Assembly (NCBI RefSeq): GCF_035975855.1
Contig: NZ_CP109055.1
Location: forward strand, 496,001 to 560,000
DNA from: Streptomyces sp. NBC_01304
GTDB lineage: Bacteria > Actinomycetota > Actinomycetes > Streptomycetales > Streptomycetaceae
Direction: 5' to 3'
DNA: 64,000 nucleotides
The position numbers and the translations under genes are program-made. Below, one piece after another: positions 1 to 8,935 of the stretch. Within the stretch, counting starts at the first letter, position 1; the number at the start of each line of letters is the position of its first letter. The notes under the pieces were generated by a model, which saw only the letters and a program-made list of their open reading frames with translations, was not told the DNA's origin and did no database searches.

Positions 1-84
1 CAGCCCCAGGGGCAGGAAGCGGTTGGCCGACTGATGGACACGGGCGAGCGAGACCGCCTTTCGCGTCGGGCCGCCGACGGCTAG
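1..84 (+). CDS. C-terminal end of an unidentified protein, cut by the window edge
   Basis: The first frame is open from base 1 to a TAG at 82-84 and reads 27 residues ending in RRAADG. Codons are G/C-rich at the third position in part, as expected for a real tail in this genome. The rest lies outside the window, so no function can be given. The next 200 bases before the MFS gene show no convincing coding frame. Confidence 0.35.
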   Translation, partial: QPQGQEAVGRLMDTGERDRLSRRAADG

Positions 85-288
85 GGTTTCGGCGCAGCGA
101 GTCACCCCCGAGGAGCGAAGACATGCCCGGCCTTCCGAGCGCGCGTTGACGTTGTAGGCCCTGACCGGCCTGTCATCGCGTGCTGCCCTTGATGTTGCGG
201 CACAGCGAGCCCTTCCCTGCCCGCACCCTCGACGCACCTTTCGTGTGCTCGGTCGCGGGCCTCGTTGTCGGCAACCCAGGGGATCTCC

Positions 289-1647
289 GTGCCGTCCGCT
301 CCCTCCGCTGTATCCGATTCCGGTCGACCTGTTCCGTCAAGCCTGTGGCGGGACGCCGACTTCCGAAGACTCTGGGTGGGCCAGACGGCCTCCCAATTCG
401 GTGAACAGGCAAGCCTGGTGGTGCTGCCGCTCTTCGCCGTCCTGACACTCCACGCCGGTGCCGGGGAGCTGGGCGTCCTTCGCGCGGTGGGGCAGGCGCC
501 GATCCTGTTGCTCTCGCTCTTCGTCGGCGCGTGGGTGGACAGGTGGCGGACCCACACGACGATGGTCCTCGCCGACATCGGCCGGGCCCTGGTCCTGGGC
601 GCGGCCGCCGTGGCCGGCCTCCTCGGCCGGCTCGGCCTGCCCGGCCTGTTTGTGCTTGCCTTCGCCGTCGGGGCCCTGTCCGTGTTCTTCGACGTGGCAT
701 ACCAGGCGTCTCTCGTACGGCTCGTGGAACGCGACCAACTGGTGCGCGGCAACAGCGCGCTCGAGGGCAGTCGGTCCGCGGCGCAGATCGGTGGTCCCGC
801 TCTCGGCGGTGCACTGGTGTCCCTGCTGTCGGCGCCGATCGCTGCCGCCTCCGGCGCGCTGCTCTTCGCGCTGTCGTTCCTGTCGATCCGGCGTATCCGC
901 CGTGTCGAGTCGATCCAGAAGCACTTGGAACATCCCCCTCGGGTCTGGCGGCGGATCCATGAGGGCCTACGTTTCGTCGCCGGCGATACCTCACTTCGGA
1001 CCGTGTGCCTGGCCTCAGCCGCTTTCCAGTTCTTCTTCGCGGCCGTGATGACCGTCTATCTGCTCTTCCTGCCGCGGGAACTGCACCTGTCGGGCACCGT
1101 CGTAGGGCTGACGCTTGCGGCGACGGGGCCGGGCGCGCTTCTGGGCTCGGTATTGGCCGCTCGCCTGCCGAGCCGGTTCGGTCATGGCGCGGTGCTCGTG
1201 GGTGCGGCGGCGCTCGGCGACAGCGTGTTCCTGTGGGTGCCCACGCTGAGTGACTCCTCTGTGGTGACGGTTGCCGTACTCCTTGCGGTCGGCTTCGTGT
1301 TCGGGCTCGGCGGCCAGTTGGTGAACGTCACGGTCATGGCAGTCCGGCAGGCCGTCACTCCGGACGGGATGCAGGGCCGCGCGGCCGCGACGATCACGTT
1401 TGTCGGCATGGGCCTGACCCCGCTCGGTTCTCTGCTCGGCGGATTCCTCGCGGAAGAGTGGGGGCTGCGCCCCAGCCTGCTGGTCACGGCCGGAGGCATG
1501 ATGCTGTCCCCGGTCGTGATGGCCTTCTCCCCGCTCGCACGCCTGGGACAGGAGCTTCCGGCCCTGCATGACGCGCCGCCGGCTGCCGCTCACTCTCAAG
1601 CCCGGGGGACGACCCTTCGCGCCACTGGCGAGGCCGGGGCCAAGTAG
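289..1647 (+). CDS. MFS exporter (multidrug/siderophore-exporter-like)
   Basis: Encodes a 452-residue inner-membrane transporter of the major facilitator superfamily, most like the 12-TM efflux group typified by EntS. The N-terminus (LWRDADFRRLWVGQ) and the cytoplasmic loop GAWVDRWR after the second TM segment are typical of that group; about twelve hydrophobic segments follow to residue 430. GTG at 289 is preferred to the TTG at 265 because CAGGGG lies 7 bases upstream. It probably exports a small hydrophobic compound by proton antiport; the substrate cannot be read from the sequence. No regulator is adjacent. Confidence 0.85.
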   Translation: MPSAPSAVSDSGRPVPSSLWRDADFRRLWVGQTASQFGEQASLVVLPLFAVLTLHAGAGELGVLRAVGQAPILLLSLFVGAWVDRWRTHTTMVLADIGRALVLGAAAVAGLLGRLGLPGLFVLAFAVGALSVFFDVAYQASLVRLVERDQLVRGNSALEGSRSAAQIGGPALGGALVSLLSAPIAAASGALLFALSFLSIRRIRRVESIQKHLEHPPRVWRRIHEGLRFVAGDTSLRTVCLASAAFQFFFAAVMTVYLLFLPRELHLSGTVVGLTLAATGPGALLGSVLAARLPSRFGHGAVLVGAAALGDSVFLWVPTLSDSSVVTVAVLLAVGFVFGLGGQLVNVTVMAVRQAVTPDGMQGRAAATITFVGMGLTPLGSLLGGFLAEEWGLRPSLLVTAGGMMLSPVVMAFSPLARLGQELPALHDAPPAAAHSQARGTTLRATGEAGAK

Positions 1648-1857
1648 TGGCTGTGGACTTGAGAGCGGCATCGAGTTGGGTCAGCTTGTCCTCGGCGCCG
1701 TCCGGACTCCATCTGTCCGGTCATTCGGCCGACTTGCCTGGTCAACAGCGCTTTCGCGGCTCTGCGCAGAGCGTGCCGCGCAGAGTTAACCGTTTCGCCT
1801 CGCGTCATGGCGGTTACACGGTGTGAAACACCAAACGCACTCGAGGCCTGGAAGGTG

Positions 1858-2559
1858 ATGGTCATGTCGCTCGGCTTGTGGATCGTCCTGGGTATGGCGC
1901 TTGCTGTTGTGGCGGTGGTTTGGGCGGCTCCGCCGGTGCGCAGGCAGGGCGCAGGACGCCTGCAACGGAGATTCGGTCCGGAGTACGAGCGAGTCTGTGC
2001 GCGTCACGGCGGCGATACCACGGAGGCGGATCGTGAACTGGCCGCCCGCCTGGACCGGTTCGGTCACCTTCGTCTGCGCCGGCTGTCGGCCGCGCAACGC
2101 CAGGGCTTCGTCCGTAGGTGGGCGCAGACCCAGGCGGCCTTCGCCGACTCCCCCCGGCAGGCGGTGTTGCACGCCGCTCGTCTGGTGGGTGAACTCGCCG
2201 ACGTACGCGGCTTCGACGCCGGGTCGGTCGAGACGACTGCCGAGGCCTTGTCGGTGCGCTATCCGCACGACGTGGACAGCTACCGCAAGGTCATGGCACT
2301 GGCCCAGACGCTGGAGATGTTCGGGCCGAAGGCGAGCGGCGACAGTGCCGCGTCGCCCGGGCGCACGGGCGAGGAGCAGCCCGCGCTGAGCACTGAGCAA
2401 CTGCGCCAGACCCTCATCGAGGCACGAGGCTTGTGCATCGTGCTCCTCAGAAGGTCTCCGTATGACGGCCGGGCCCGCCGGATGGTCGCGGGCAGTGCAG
2501 ACGGTGTCATGCCGGGGCAGCGTGGACCTTCGATGCGCACAACCCGCACGTCGGGCTGA
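1858..2559 (+). CDS. Small membrane-anchored protein of unknown function
   Basis: Protein of about 233 residues. One N-terminal hydrophobic helix (LGLWIVLGMALAVVAVVWA) is followed by a charged, helical cytoplasmic-type domain with RRFGPEYERVCARHGGD and LRRLSAAQRQGFVRRW. This architecture is common in actinomycete proteins of unknown role. ATG at 1858 or 1864 is favoured because GGAAGG lies just upstream; the ORF could also open at 1807. The C-terminal 40 residues are basic and of low complexity. It stands alone, about 210 bases after the MFS gene, and I do not recognise a function. Confidence 0.6.
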   Translation: MVMSLGLWIVLGMALAVVAVVWAAPPVRRQGAGRLQRRFGPEYERVCARHGGDTTEADRELAARLDRFGHLRLRRLSAAQRQGFVRRWAQTQAAFADSPRQAVLHAARLVGELADVRGFDAGSVETTAEALSVRYPHDVDSYRKVMALAQTLEMFGPKASGDSAASPGRTGEEQPALSTEQLRQTLIEARGLCIVLLRRSPYDGRARRMVAGSADGVMPGQRGPSMRTTRTSG

Positions 2560-2766
2560 CGAGTTCGGTGGGGCGGGCCACACCTTGATGCGCCGCCCCA
2601 CCGGGGGTCTCCGCACCGGCTCATACGTGCCTTCCGCGGACACCTCGCCTGTACGTTGCGGCGTTCGCGCCCGACGGCCGTGGCGGTGTCGACCTGAACC
2701 TGCGCCGACCCGCGGTCGCCACCCGGACCACGGACCGCCCGCCTCCTCCCGCTCGGCCCGGCCGGC

Positions 2767-3462
2767 TCAAGTCGGGTCGGCCTGCGCCAACTTGCGGGCC
2801 TGCCAGGCCAGCGTGTCGATGAGCGCTTCGCGGTCCCGGCCGGCCTCCGCCTGTGCCGTCAACTGCTCGGCCGCCAGCGGCGCGAGCATCGATTCGGCGA
2901 TCATTTCCGCGGTCGCCTCGGGGTGACCGGCGGCGGTGTACAGGAATGCGAGATGGCGGCGCCAGAAACGGTAGGCGCCGATCCGGTGGCGCGCGCCCGG
3001 CGAAGCGGTCTCCGAGGCACGGACCAGCTCCAGATTGGCGAACGCGTAGGAGAGATATGCGCGCGTGAACGCCGCCGCCCGGTCGGCGGGCGTAGCGGTT
3101 CCACCCCCTTCCTCTGCCTCTTCCTCTGCCCCTTCTCCCGCCTCATCTCGCGCTGCGGCCTCGCCGTCGGGCCGACCGGGTCCTAGCGGCGCAGGCCCGT
3201 ACAGGATGGCCTGCTGCAGATCGCTCTCTCGTTCGTTCAGCAGTGCTGCGGCCAGGCCGGCCCGGTCACCGAAGCGCCGGAACAGCGTGCCCTTGCCGAC
3301 TCCGGCAGCGCGCGCGACGGCGTCCATGCTCACCTGCTCCACGCCGTGCTCGGCGAAGAGGACGGCAGCCGCGTCGAGGATCAGGCGACGGTTGCGGACG
3401 GCGTCCGCCCGCTCTCGACGCGGCGGACCCGGAGAGATCGCGAGCGGTTCTCCGGCATCCAT
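2767..3462 (-). CDS. TetR-family repressor with an acidic internal insertion
   Basis: 231-residue one-component regulator. The N-terminal helix-turn-helix covers roughly residues 15-65 (RRLILDAAAVLFAEHG, then VARAAGVGKGTLFRRFGDRAGL). The ligand domain carries an unusual Glu/Gly/Ala-rich insertion (EGAEEEAEEGGG) around residue 120, just before the predicted helix FTRAYLSYAFANLELV. ATG at 3462 was chosen because AAGGGAG precedes it by 6 bases. It is divergent from the rhodanese gene, with two near-identical palindromes between them, and probably represses that gene and itself. Confidence 0.9.
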   Translation of the reverse strand: MDAGEPLAISPGPPRRERADAVRNRRLILDAAAVLFAEHGVEQVSMDAVARAAGVGKGTLFRRFGDRAGLAAALLNERESDLQQAILYGPAPLGPGRPDGEAAARDEAGEGAEEEAEEGGGTATPADRAAAFTRAYLSYAFANLELVRASETASPGARHRIGAYRFWRRHLAFLYTAAGHPEATAEMIAESMLAPLAAEQLTAQAEAGRDREALIDTLAWQARKLAQADPT

Positions 3463-3478
3463 CGTGACTCCCTTGACC

Positions 3479-3532
3479 AAGCGGACTGCGGTCCGTTACG
3501 TTTCCCGACAACAAGCGGACCATAGTCCACTT
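3479..3532. promoter_or_regulatory. Paired palindromic operators between TetR and rhodanese genes
   Basis: Two copies of the same imperfect palindrome lie 34 bases apart: AAGCGGACTGCGGTCCGTT at 3479-3497 and AAGCGGACCATAGTCCACTT at 3513-3532. Both fit AAGCGGAC-N4-GTCCRYTT. They fill the space between the two start codons and are the obvious binding sites for the TetR protein encoded beside them. Confidence 0.75.
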
Positions 3533-3551
3533 CCTTGGAGGGAGTCCACCC

Positions 3552-3905
3552 ATGACCACCGACCTGATCACACGCGACGAACTGCGAGCGGCGATCGAGG
3601 CCGGCTCGGTGACGGTCATCGACGCACTCGGCGGCCACTACTGGGCCACACAGCACCTGCCGGGCGCCCTGCCACTGCACCCGTCCGAAGCAGCCGAACG
3701 CGCCGCCGATCTGCTGCCGGACCGCACCCGCCCGGTCGTCACCTACTGCAGCAACCCCGCATGCCCCAACAGCGGACAGGTCGCCAACACACTCACCCGC
3801 CTCGGCTACACAAACGTACGCACCTACAAGGAAGGCATCGAAGACTGGACTGCGGCCGACCTGCCGACTGAGAGCGCGGCCGACCTGCCGGCCGAGAGCG
3901 CCTGA
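3552..3905 (+). CDS. Rhodanese-domain sulfurtransferase
   Basis: 117-residue single rhodanese domain, a normal length for the one-domain type. The conserved VIDALGGHYWATQHLPGA segment and the active-site loop beginning at Cys73 (TYCSNPACPNS) are present; the Cys carries the persulfide. The loop has two more cysteines than minimal rhodaneses would need. Usual roles are sulfur transfer or cyanide/thiol detoxification in the cytoplasm. GGAGGGAG lies just upstream of ATG 3552. The C-terminus ends in a short duplicated motif (DLPTESAADLPAESA). Likely controlled by the divergent TetR protein. Confidence 0.88.
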   Translation: MTTDLITRDELRAAIEAGSVTVIDALGGHYWATQHLPGALPLHPSEAAERAADLLPDRTRPVVTYCSNPACPNSGQVANTLTRLGYTNVRTYKEGIEDWTAADLPTESAADLPAESA

Positions 3906-4050
3906 CACATCCGCCGACCCCGGCACCGCGGGAGCCGCTCTCGGTGCAGCATCAGCAGGGGTCGGAAGGCCGCCGGACCGGCGCGGGCCCGGCGGCCAGC
4001 AGGCGCGGCCAGTTGTCACTCACCAGCAGCAGCGGCTCCAGCGCCGCCCA

Positions 4051-4458
4051 CTATATGAGGACTGCGGTGGCTTCGACCTCGACCAGGAGGTCCGGTTCCC
4101 CCAGCGCCGCAACGCCCAGCAGGGTGATCGGCTTGACCGGATCGATGCCCAGCTTTGCTGCCGCCCGCCCCACTCCCTCACCGAGCAGCGGCATCTTCTC
4201 GGGGCTCCAGTCGACGACGTAGATGGTCAGCTTCGCCACGTCGTCGAAGGAGCCGCCGACGCCGGCCAGCGCGGTGGCGATATTGAGGTAGCACTGCTCG
4301 ACCTGGGCAGCGAAGTCCCCTTGGCCCACGGGCCGCCCGTCGGCGTCGCGGGCGACCTGCCCCGCCAGGAACACCAACTTCGATCCAGTGGCGACCGATA
4401 GCTGCCGGTAGACCTCGGGCTTCGGCAGCCCCTCGGGATTGACCAGCGTGACGGACAT
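4051..4458 (-). CDS. RidA/YjgF-family protein
   Basis: 135-residue Rid protein. Family features seen are LVFLAGQVARDADG near the N-terminus, the QVEQCYLNIATALAGVGG helix, and the KLTIYVVDWSPE strand. The canonical RidA arginine near the C-terminus, which deaminates reactive 2-aminoacrylate, is not obvious: the tail reads GEPDLLVEVEATAVL, as in the more divergent Rid subfamilies, so imine deaminase activity is uncertain. AAAGAGGG precedes ATG 4458. Divergent from a TetR gene with a short perfect inverted repeat between them. Confidence 0.85.
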   Translation of the reverse strand: MSVTLVNPEGLPKPEVYRQLSVATGSKLVFLAGQVARDADGRPVGQGDFAAQVEQCYLNIATALAGVGGSFDDVAKLTIYVVDWSPEKMPLLGEGVGRAAAKLGIDPVKPITLLGVAALGEPDLLVEVEATAVLI

Positions 4459-4511
4459 GATCGCCCTCTTTCTCTTGGCGTCAGGAGCAGCAAGATCAGC
4501 ACCCATCAAAG

Positions 4512-4526
4512 CATAGCGATGCTATG
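4512..4526. promoter_or_regulatory. Inverted repeat between RidA and TetR genes
   Basis: Perfect inverted repeat CATAGC-GAT-GCTATG, arms 6 bases with a 3-base centre. It sits between the divergent starts and overlaps the ATG at 4524, which argues that translation of the TetR gene begins at 4539 instead. Probable TetR operator. Confidence 0.6.
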
Positions 4527-4538
4527 TATTGTGAGGTC

Positions 4539-5216
4539 ATGGCAAGGACGAAAGATCCAGCGGTCCGCTCCCTGCTGCTCGACCGGGCCGCACAGATGCT
4601 GCGGACGAGGCAACCGGTCACTCTGCGCACCCTGGTCGCCGGAACCGGTGTGTCAACGATGGCCGTCTACACCTACTTCGGCGGGATGGACGGCCTGTGG
4701 AAGGCACTGCGGCAGGAAGGCTTCACCCGCCTGGCTGCCCAACTCGCAGCCGTCAAGATGTCCGCGGACCCGGTACGCGACCTCGCCGCACTGGGCGCCG
4801 CCTACCTGGCCAATGCCCTGGAGAGCCCTGACCTCTACCGCGTCATGTTCGACGCGGGCTTCGATCTCGAAGACACCGGTGCCGCGGACGAAACCCTGCA
4901 CCGTCTCGTCCGAGCCATCGAACGGGCCAAGGCGAACGGCCGCTTCCGAGACGAGGTCAACCCGTTGGACCTGGCCACACAGAGCTGGGCCATCGGTCAC
5001 GGACTCGCGTCACTGGTCGCCACGGGCCCCCTGCCGCAGCAGGCACTCGCTCACGGCGTACCCATGCTGACCGCACTGTTCACCAGCGCAGGAGACGAAC
5101 CCAACCGGTGCGGCCGGTCGGTTGAGCGCGGCTGGGGCTGGAAGGCCCCAGCCCGGTCCGGCTCTCGTGAGGGAGAGTCAGGCCCCAGGGCGCCCCACGC
5201 TGGTCCGCCAACGTGA
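4539..5216 (+). CDS. TetR-family regulator, divergent from RidA gene
   Basis: 225-residue regulator. The helix-turn-helix is in the first 60 residues (LLLDRAAQMLRT, TLRTLVAGTGVSTMAVYTYFGGMDGLWKAL split over two helices), and the ligand domain resembles the WHG-type TetR C-terminal domain. The last about 40 residues (from GDEPNRCGRS) look unlike a normal TetR tail and read through a 9-bp G/C hairpin at 5130-5153, so the real stop may have been lost by a small frameshift. Likely autoregulates and controls the RidA gene. Confidence 0.85.
   Translation: MARTKDPAVRSLLLDRAAQMLRTRQPVTLRTLVAGTGVSTMAVYTYFGGMDGLWKALRQEGFTRLAAQLAAVKMSADPVRDLAALGAAYLANALESPDLYRVMFDAGFDLEDTGAADETLHRLVRAIERAKANGRFRDEVNPLDLATQSWAIGHGLASLVATGPLPQQALAHGVPMLTALFTSAGDEPNRCGRSVERGWGWKAPARSGSREGESGPRAPHAGPPT
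5130..5153. terminator. G/C hairpin at the 3' end of the TetR gene
   Basis: GGCTGGGGC, loop TGGAAG, GCCCCAGCC: a 9-bp perfect stem. It would serve as a factor-dependent or I-shaped terminator, but lies inside the annotated reading frame about 60 bases before its stop. Confidence 0.45.
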
Positions 5217-5564
5217 TTTCCGCGCCGCTCACAGCGGACACGGCCGAGCATCGACACCAGCCCCAACCCCAACCGCGCACGCGATCCACGGGAAGGCATC
5301 GCATGCCCGGGCGGTCGTAAGTGTCACGGCCCCACTGCGCGAACAACCCGTAACGAACACCGATCTCGTCCGGCACTGTCTTAGCTACGGATTAGGGCCC
5401 CTTCCCTGGCCGGTGCCGATGACGAACCCACCGGTTCCAGGGCTTTTGCTGAGCCCTGCCCTCCTCGAATGGACCCGCTGTGCGCGCGGCAGCCTGCGGC
5501 CGCGCCAAGAGTGAGGGCAGGGGCCGGTTCGCGGCGCCCAACGGGTCCAGTCCGGGAGAAGGCC
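5217..5564. other. Intergenic, 348 bases, no gene seen
   Basis: Neither strand has a frame with coding-like third positions. It must hold the promoter of the MMPL gene, but I do not see a clear -35/-10 pair or repeat. Confidence 0.5.
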
Positions 5565-7772
5565 GTGTCCCTCTATCTGTTCCGTCTTGCCCGCTGGGCC
5601 TTCCGCCGTCGTTGGCTGGTCCTCGGCCTGTGGGTGCTCGCCGCAGTCGCCGCGATCACCTTGTCCGTGGTGGGTGGCGGCAAGACCGACAACACGTTCA
5701 CTGTGCCGGGCACCGAATCCCAGCAGGCCACCGACCTCTTGAAGAAGAAGCTGCCGGCGCTCGGTGGCGGCCAGACCCAGGTCGTCTTCGCGACCAAGGG
5801 CGCCACCAAGGTCACCGACCCGGCCTACAAGGCCGGCATCGAGGCCTCGATCGCCAAACTCAAGACGGTGCCTCAAGTCGGTCTGGTCTCGGATCCCTTC
5901 GAGTCGAAGGCCGTATCCAAGAGCGGGAACGTCGCGCTCGGCTCGGTGCAGTTCACCGCGGCGCCGACCGATGTGAAGGCAGAGACCCTGGACGCGGTCA
6001 AGGCCGCCGTGGCGCCGGCGCAAGACGCCGGAGTGCAGGTCGAGTACTCCGGCAGCGTCTACCCCGGCTGGCAGCTGAAGGTCTCCGAAGCACCGGAGAT
6101 GATCGGTCTCCTGGTCGCCTTTGTGATCCTTACGATCACCTTCGGCGCGTTCGTCGCGGCCGGGCTGCCGATCCTCACCGCGATCATCGGCATCGTCGTC
6201 ACCCTGATGAGCATCACCGCACTGGCCTCCGTCATGACCATCGCCTCGACCTCGACGACCGTGGCCATGATGCTCGGCCTTTCCTGCGGCATCGACTACG
6301 GCCTGTTCATTCTCGCCAGGCATCGCAACAACCTGCTCACCGGCATGAAAACCGAGGACTCGGTGGCCCTGGCCGCCGGTACAGCAGGCAGCTCGGTCGT
6401 CTTCGCCGGGCTGACAGTGATCATCGCGCTGTGCGGGCTCGCCGTGGCCGGTATCCCGTTCCTGACCGTGATGGGCGTGGCCGCCGCAGGAGCCGTACTG
6501 GTCGCCGTGCTGATCGCGCTGACCCTGATGCCCGCGATGCTGGGCTTCGCCGGCAACAAGGTGGCGAAGTTCATCAGCAGCCCGCTGCGCCCCGGCCACC
6601 ACGAGAAGGTTGCCACCATCGCGGCCACCGAGCCGGAGCACACTTTCGGGGCCGCCTGGGCCCGCTTCGTCGTACGGTTCCGGGTGCCGGTCCTGATCCT
6701 CGGGGTGGCACTCCTCGGGGTACTCGCCCTCCCGGCCCTCAAGATGGACCTAGGCCTGCCCAGCGGCTCCTCGAAACCGAAGCACGACACCGCGCGCAAG
6801 GCCTACGACCTGACCACCGCGAACTTCGGCCCGGGCTTCAACGGCGCCCTGCTCGTCGTCGCCGACGGCATCCCTGACGCGGCCGCCGCGGCTCCGGTCG
6901 TCGGACAGCTGAGCAAGATCCCCGGTGTCGTATCGGCAGCGCCGATGGCGGCGGCCAACGACGTCGCGGTGATCCGGGTGATCCCCAGCACCGGCCCCAA
7001 CGACGAGGCCACCACCGACCTGGTGCACCGCATCCGCGACAACCGGACGGTCATCGCCGGTGACACCGGTGCCACACTGATGGTCGGCGGCACCACCGCA
7101 TCCAACATCGACGTATCGGGCAAACTCTCCTCGGCACTGCCCGTGTTCCTGATCGTCGTGGTCGGTCTGGCGTTCATCCTGCTGACATTGGCGTTCCGCA
7201 CCATCCTGGTGCCACTCAAGTCGATCGTCGGATTCCTGCTCTCGGTGGCCGCCGCGTTCGGCATGCAGGTGGCGATGTTCCAGTGGGGCTGGGGCGAGAA
7301 ACTGCTCGGCATTACCCCGTCGCAGACCATCAGCTTCCTGCCGATCATCATGCTGGCCATCATCTTCGGTCTCTCCAGCGACTACGAGGTGTTCGTCGTC
7401 TCCCGCATCAAGGAGGAGTTCACCAAGAGCGGTGACGCCAGGCACGCGGTGGAACATGGCACCGGCCTGTCGGCACGCGTGGTGACCGCCGCCGCGTTGA
7501 TCATGTTCAGCATCTTCGTGGCGTTCATGTTCACCGACGACCCCATCGTCAAGGCCATCGGCTTCAGCTTCGCCGCCGGCGTCTTCCTCGACGCCTTCGT
7601 GGTCCGCCTCACCCTGGTTCCCGCCGTCATGGCGATCATCGGCACGAAGATCTGGTACCACCCCAAGTGGTACGCCAAGTACGTCCCCGACCTGGACATC
7701 GAGGGTGACAAGCTGCAGCACCAGTTCGATGCGGGGCAGGCCCGGGAGCCGGCCGGCACCGCGAAGTCCTGA
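5565..7772 (+). CDS. MMPL-family (RND-like) membrane transporter
   Basis: 735-residue transporter. It has the duplicated MMPL layout: TM1 (WLVLGLWVLAAVAAITLSVV), an extracellular domain, five TM helices (about residues 180-340), a cytoplasmic link, TM7 (PVLILGVALLGVLALPAL), a second extracellular domain and a final five-helix bundle. The family motif GIDYGLFILARHR and its second-half counterpart GLSSDYEVFVVSRIKEE carry the Asp-Tyr pairs used for proton coupling. GTG at 5565 was chosen over the upstream ATG because GGGAGAAGG precedes it and MSLYLFRLARWAFRRRW is the normal family N-terminus. Actinomycete homologues export lipids or drugs; the substrate here is unknown. No regulator adjoins it directly. 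Confidence 0.92.
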   Translation: MSLYLFRLARWAFRRRWLVLGLWVLAAVAAITLSVVGGGKTDNTFTVPGTESQQATDLLKKKLPALGGGQTQVVFATKGATKVTDPAYKAGIEASIAKLKTVPQVGLVSDPFESKAVSKSGNVALGSVQFTAAPTDVKAETLDAVKAAVAPAQDAGVQVEYSGSVYPGWQLKVSEAPEMIGLLVAFVILTITFGAFVAAGLPILTAIIGIVVTLMSITALASVMTIASTSTTVAMMLGLSCGIDYGLFILARHRNNLLTGMKTEDSVALAAGTAGSSVVFAGLTVIIALCGLAVAGIPFLTVMGVAAAGAVLVAVLIALTLMPAMLGFAGNKVAKFISSPLRPGHHEKVATIAATEPEHTFGAAWARFVVRFRVPVLILGVALLGVLALPALKMDLGLPSGSSKPKHDTARKAYDLTTANFGPGFNGALLVVADGIPDAAAAAPVVGQLSKIPGVVSAAPMAAANDVAVIRVIPSTGPNDEATTDLVHRIRDNRTVIAGDTGATLMVGGTTASNIDVSGKLSSALPVFLIVVVGLAFILLTLAFRTILVPLKSIVGFLLSVAAAFGMQVAMFQWGWGEKLLGITPSQTISFLPIIMLAIIFGLSSDYEVFVVSRIKEEFTKSGDARHAVEHGTGLSARVVTAAALIMFSIFVAFMFTDDPIVKAIGFSFAAGVFLDAFVVRLTLVPAVMAIIGTKIWYHPKWYAKYVPDLDIEGDKLQHQFDAGQAREPAGTAKS

Positions 7773-7950
7773 CCCTTTGGAGGGCTCCTGCGGCCTGCTA
7801 CCGAGCAGCGAACAGGCGACAGCGGCGCAGCACCGAACGTACGTCAGTGGCACGGGCGATGAGGTCGGGCAGGACCGCGGTCCAGCCGGTCAACGGAGCG
7901 CGCGAAGGGCCGTTTCGTCGCCTCACCCCACGCCTGCCGGCCCGCGATGC

Positions 7951-7986
7951 GACGCAGCCCCGCCGGTGCTCCGGCGGGGCTGCGTC
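7951..7986. terminator. Strong terminator hairpin between MMPL and sigma genes
   Basis: Perfect 16-bp stem: GACGCAGCCCCGCCGG (7951-7966), loop TGCT, and its exact complement (7971-7986). It lies between two convergent genes and can stop transcription from both sides. Confidence 0.85.
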
Positions 7987-8038
7987 GTCTCACGGATGTC
8001 CTCGGGGCGCAGCGGTGCGGCATCCGCCGCGTGTGGGG

Positions 8039-8935
8039 TCAGCGCCGCGCGGTGAGGTGGGACCGCAGGCCGCCGAGGGTGCGGGCCAGGATGCGGGAGA
8101 CGTGCATCTGCGAGATGCCGAGTTCCTTGCCGATGGCGCTCTGCGTCATCTCGGCGCCGTACCGCAGGGCGAGGATCTTGCGTTCGCGGTCGGGCAGGGC
8201 GTCAAGGAGCGGCTTGAGCGCGTGCAGGTCTTCGACCTTTTCCAGGTCCAGGTCCTCGTAGCCGATGTGGTCGGCGAGGGTGTCCTCGGGGCTCTCGGTG
8301 TCGCTCGGGAAGTCCAGGGATGCTGCGGTGTAGCCGTTGGCGGCGACGAGTCCTTCGATGACGTCGTTCTCGTCCAGGCCGAGGTACGCGGCGAGTTCCG
8401 GCGCGGTCGGCCGGTGGCCGTCGCGCTGCTCGAGCCGGGCGGTGGCCTTGTTCAACTCGATGCGCAGTTCCTGCAGGCGGCGCGGGACGTGCACGGCCCA
8501 GGTGGTGTCGCGGAAGAACCGCTTGATCTCGCCGATGATGGTGGGCATGGCCAGGGTGGGGAATTCCAGGCCGCGTTGGGGATCGAAACGGTTGATCGCC
8601 TTGATCAGCCCGATGGTTCCGACCTGGACGACGTCCTCGTAGGACTCGCCGCGCACGCCCATGCGGCCGACGGCGTAGCGCACCAGGGCGAGGTTCAGCT
8701 CGACCAGGGAATTGCGCACATAGGAATACTCGGGAGTTCCTTCCTCCAGCGCGTCGAGCCGCTCGAACAGCACCTTGGACAAGGCCCGTGCGTCGGCGGC
8801 GTTCACGCTGCCGGGTTCGGGCAGGCGAGGCAGATCCTCCAGGCCCGGCGCGCCAGTTGCGGAGCCCGGGCCGGTGGTATGTCGCTCCGCGTACGAGTTC
8901 GTGCTGACTGGATCGATGCCTGCCACGGTCGCCAT
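8039..8935 (-). CDS. SigB/SigF-family alternative RNA polymerase sigma factor
   Basis: 298-residue group 3 sigma factor. Region 2 is at about residues 75-145 (LVRYAVGRMGVRGESYEDVVQVG, then FDPQRGLEFPTLAMPTIIGEI split by the core-binding helix), region 3 follows (WAVHVPRRLQELRIEL), and region 4 ends with the helix-turn-helix MTQSAIGKELGISQMHVSRI. In actinomycetes this family drives stress, osmotic and sporulation genes and is held by RsbW-type anti-sigma kinases. ATG 8935 has GGGAGC upstream. A SigB-type promoter lies 60 bases upstream, so autoregulation is likely. An RsbW-like ATPase gene is 400 bases further upstream on the same strand. Confidence 0.92.
   Translation of the reverse strand: MATVAGIDPVSTNSYAERHTTGPGSATGAPGLEDLPRLPEPGSVNAADARALSKVLFERLDALEEGTPEYSYVRNSLVELNLALVRYAVGRMGVRGESYEDVVQVGTIGLIKAINRFDPQRGLEFPTLAMPTIIGEIKRFFRDTTWAVHVPRRLQELRIELNKATARLEQRDGHRPTAPELAAYLGLDENDVIEGLVAANGYTAASLDFPSDTESPEDTLADHIGYEDLDLEKVEDLHALKPLLDALPDRERKILALRYGAEMTQSAIGKELGISQMHVSRILARTLGGLRSHLTARR

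Noticed and set aside
265..288. TTG start of the first MFS gene, giving 460 residues
   Set aside because: GTG at 289 has CAGGGG at good spacing and the usual family N-terminus follows it; TTG starts are rare here.
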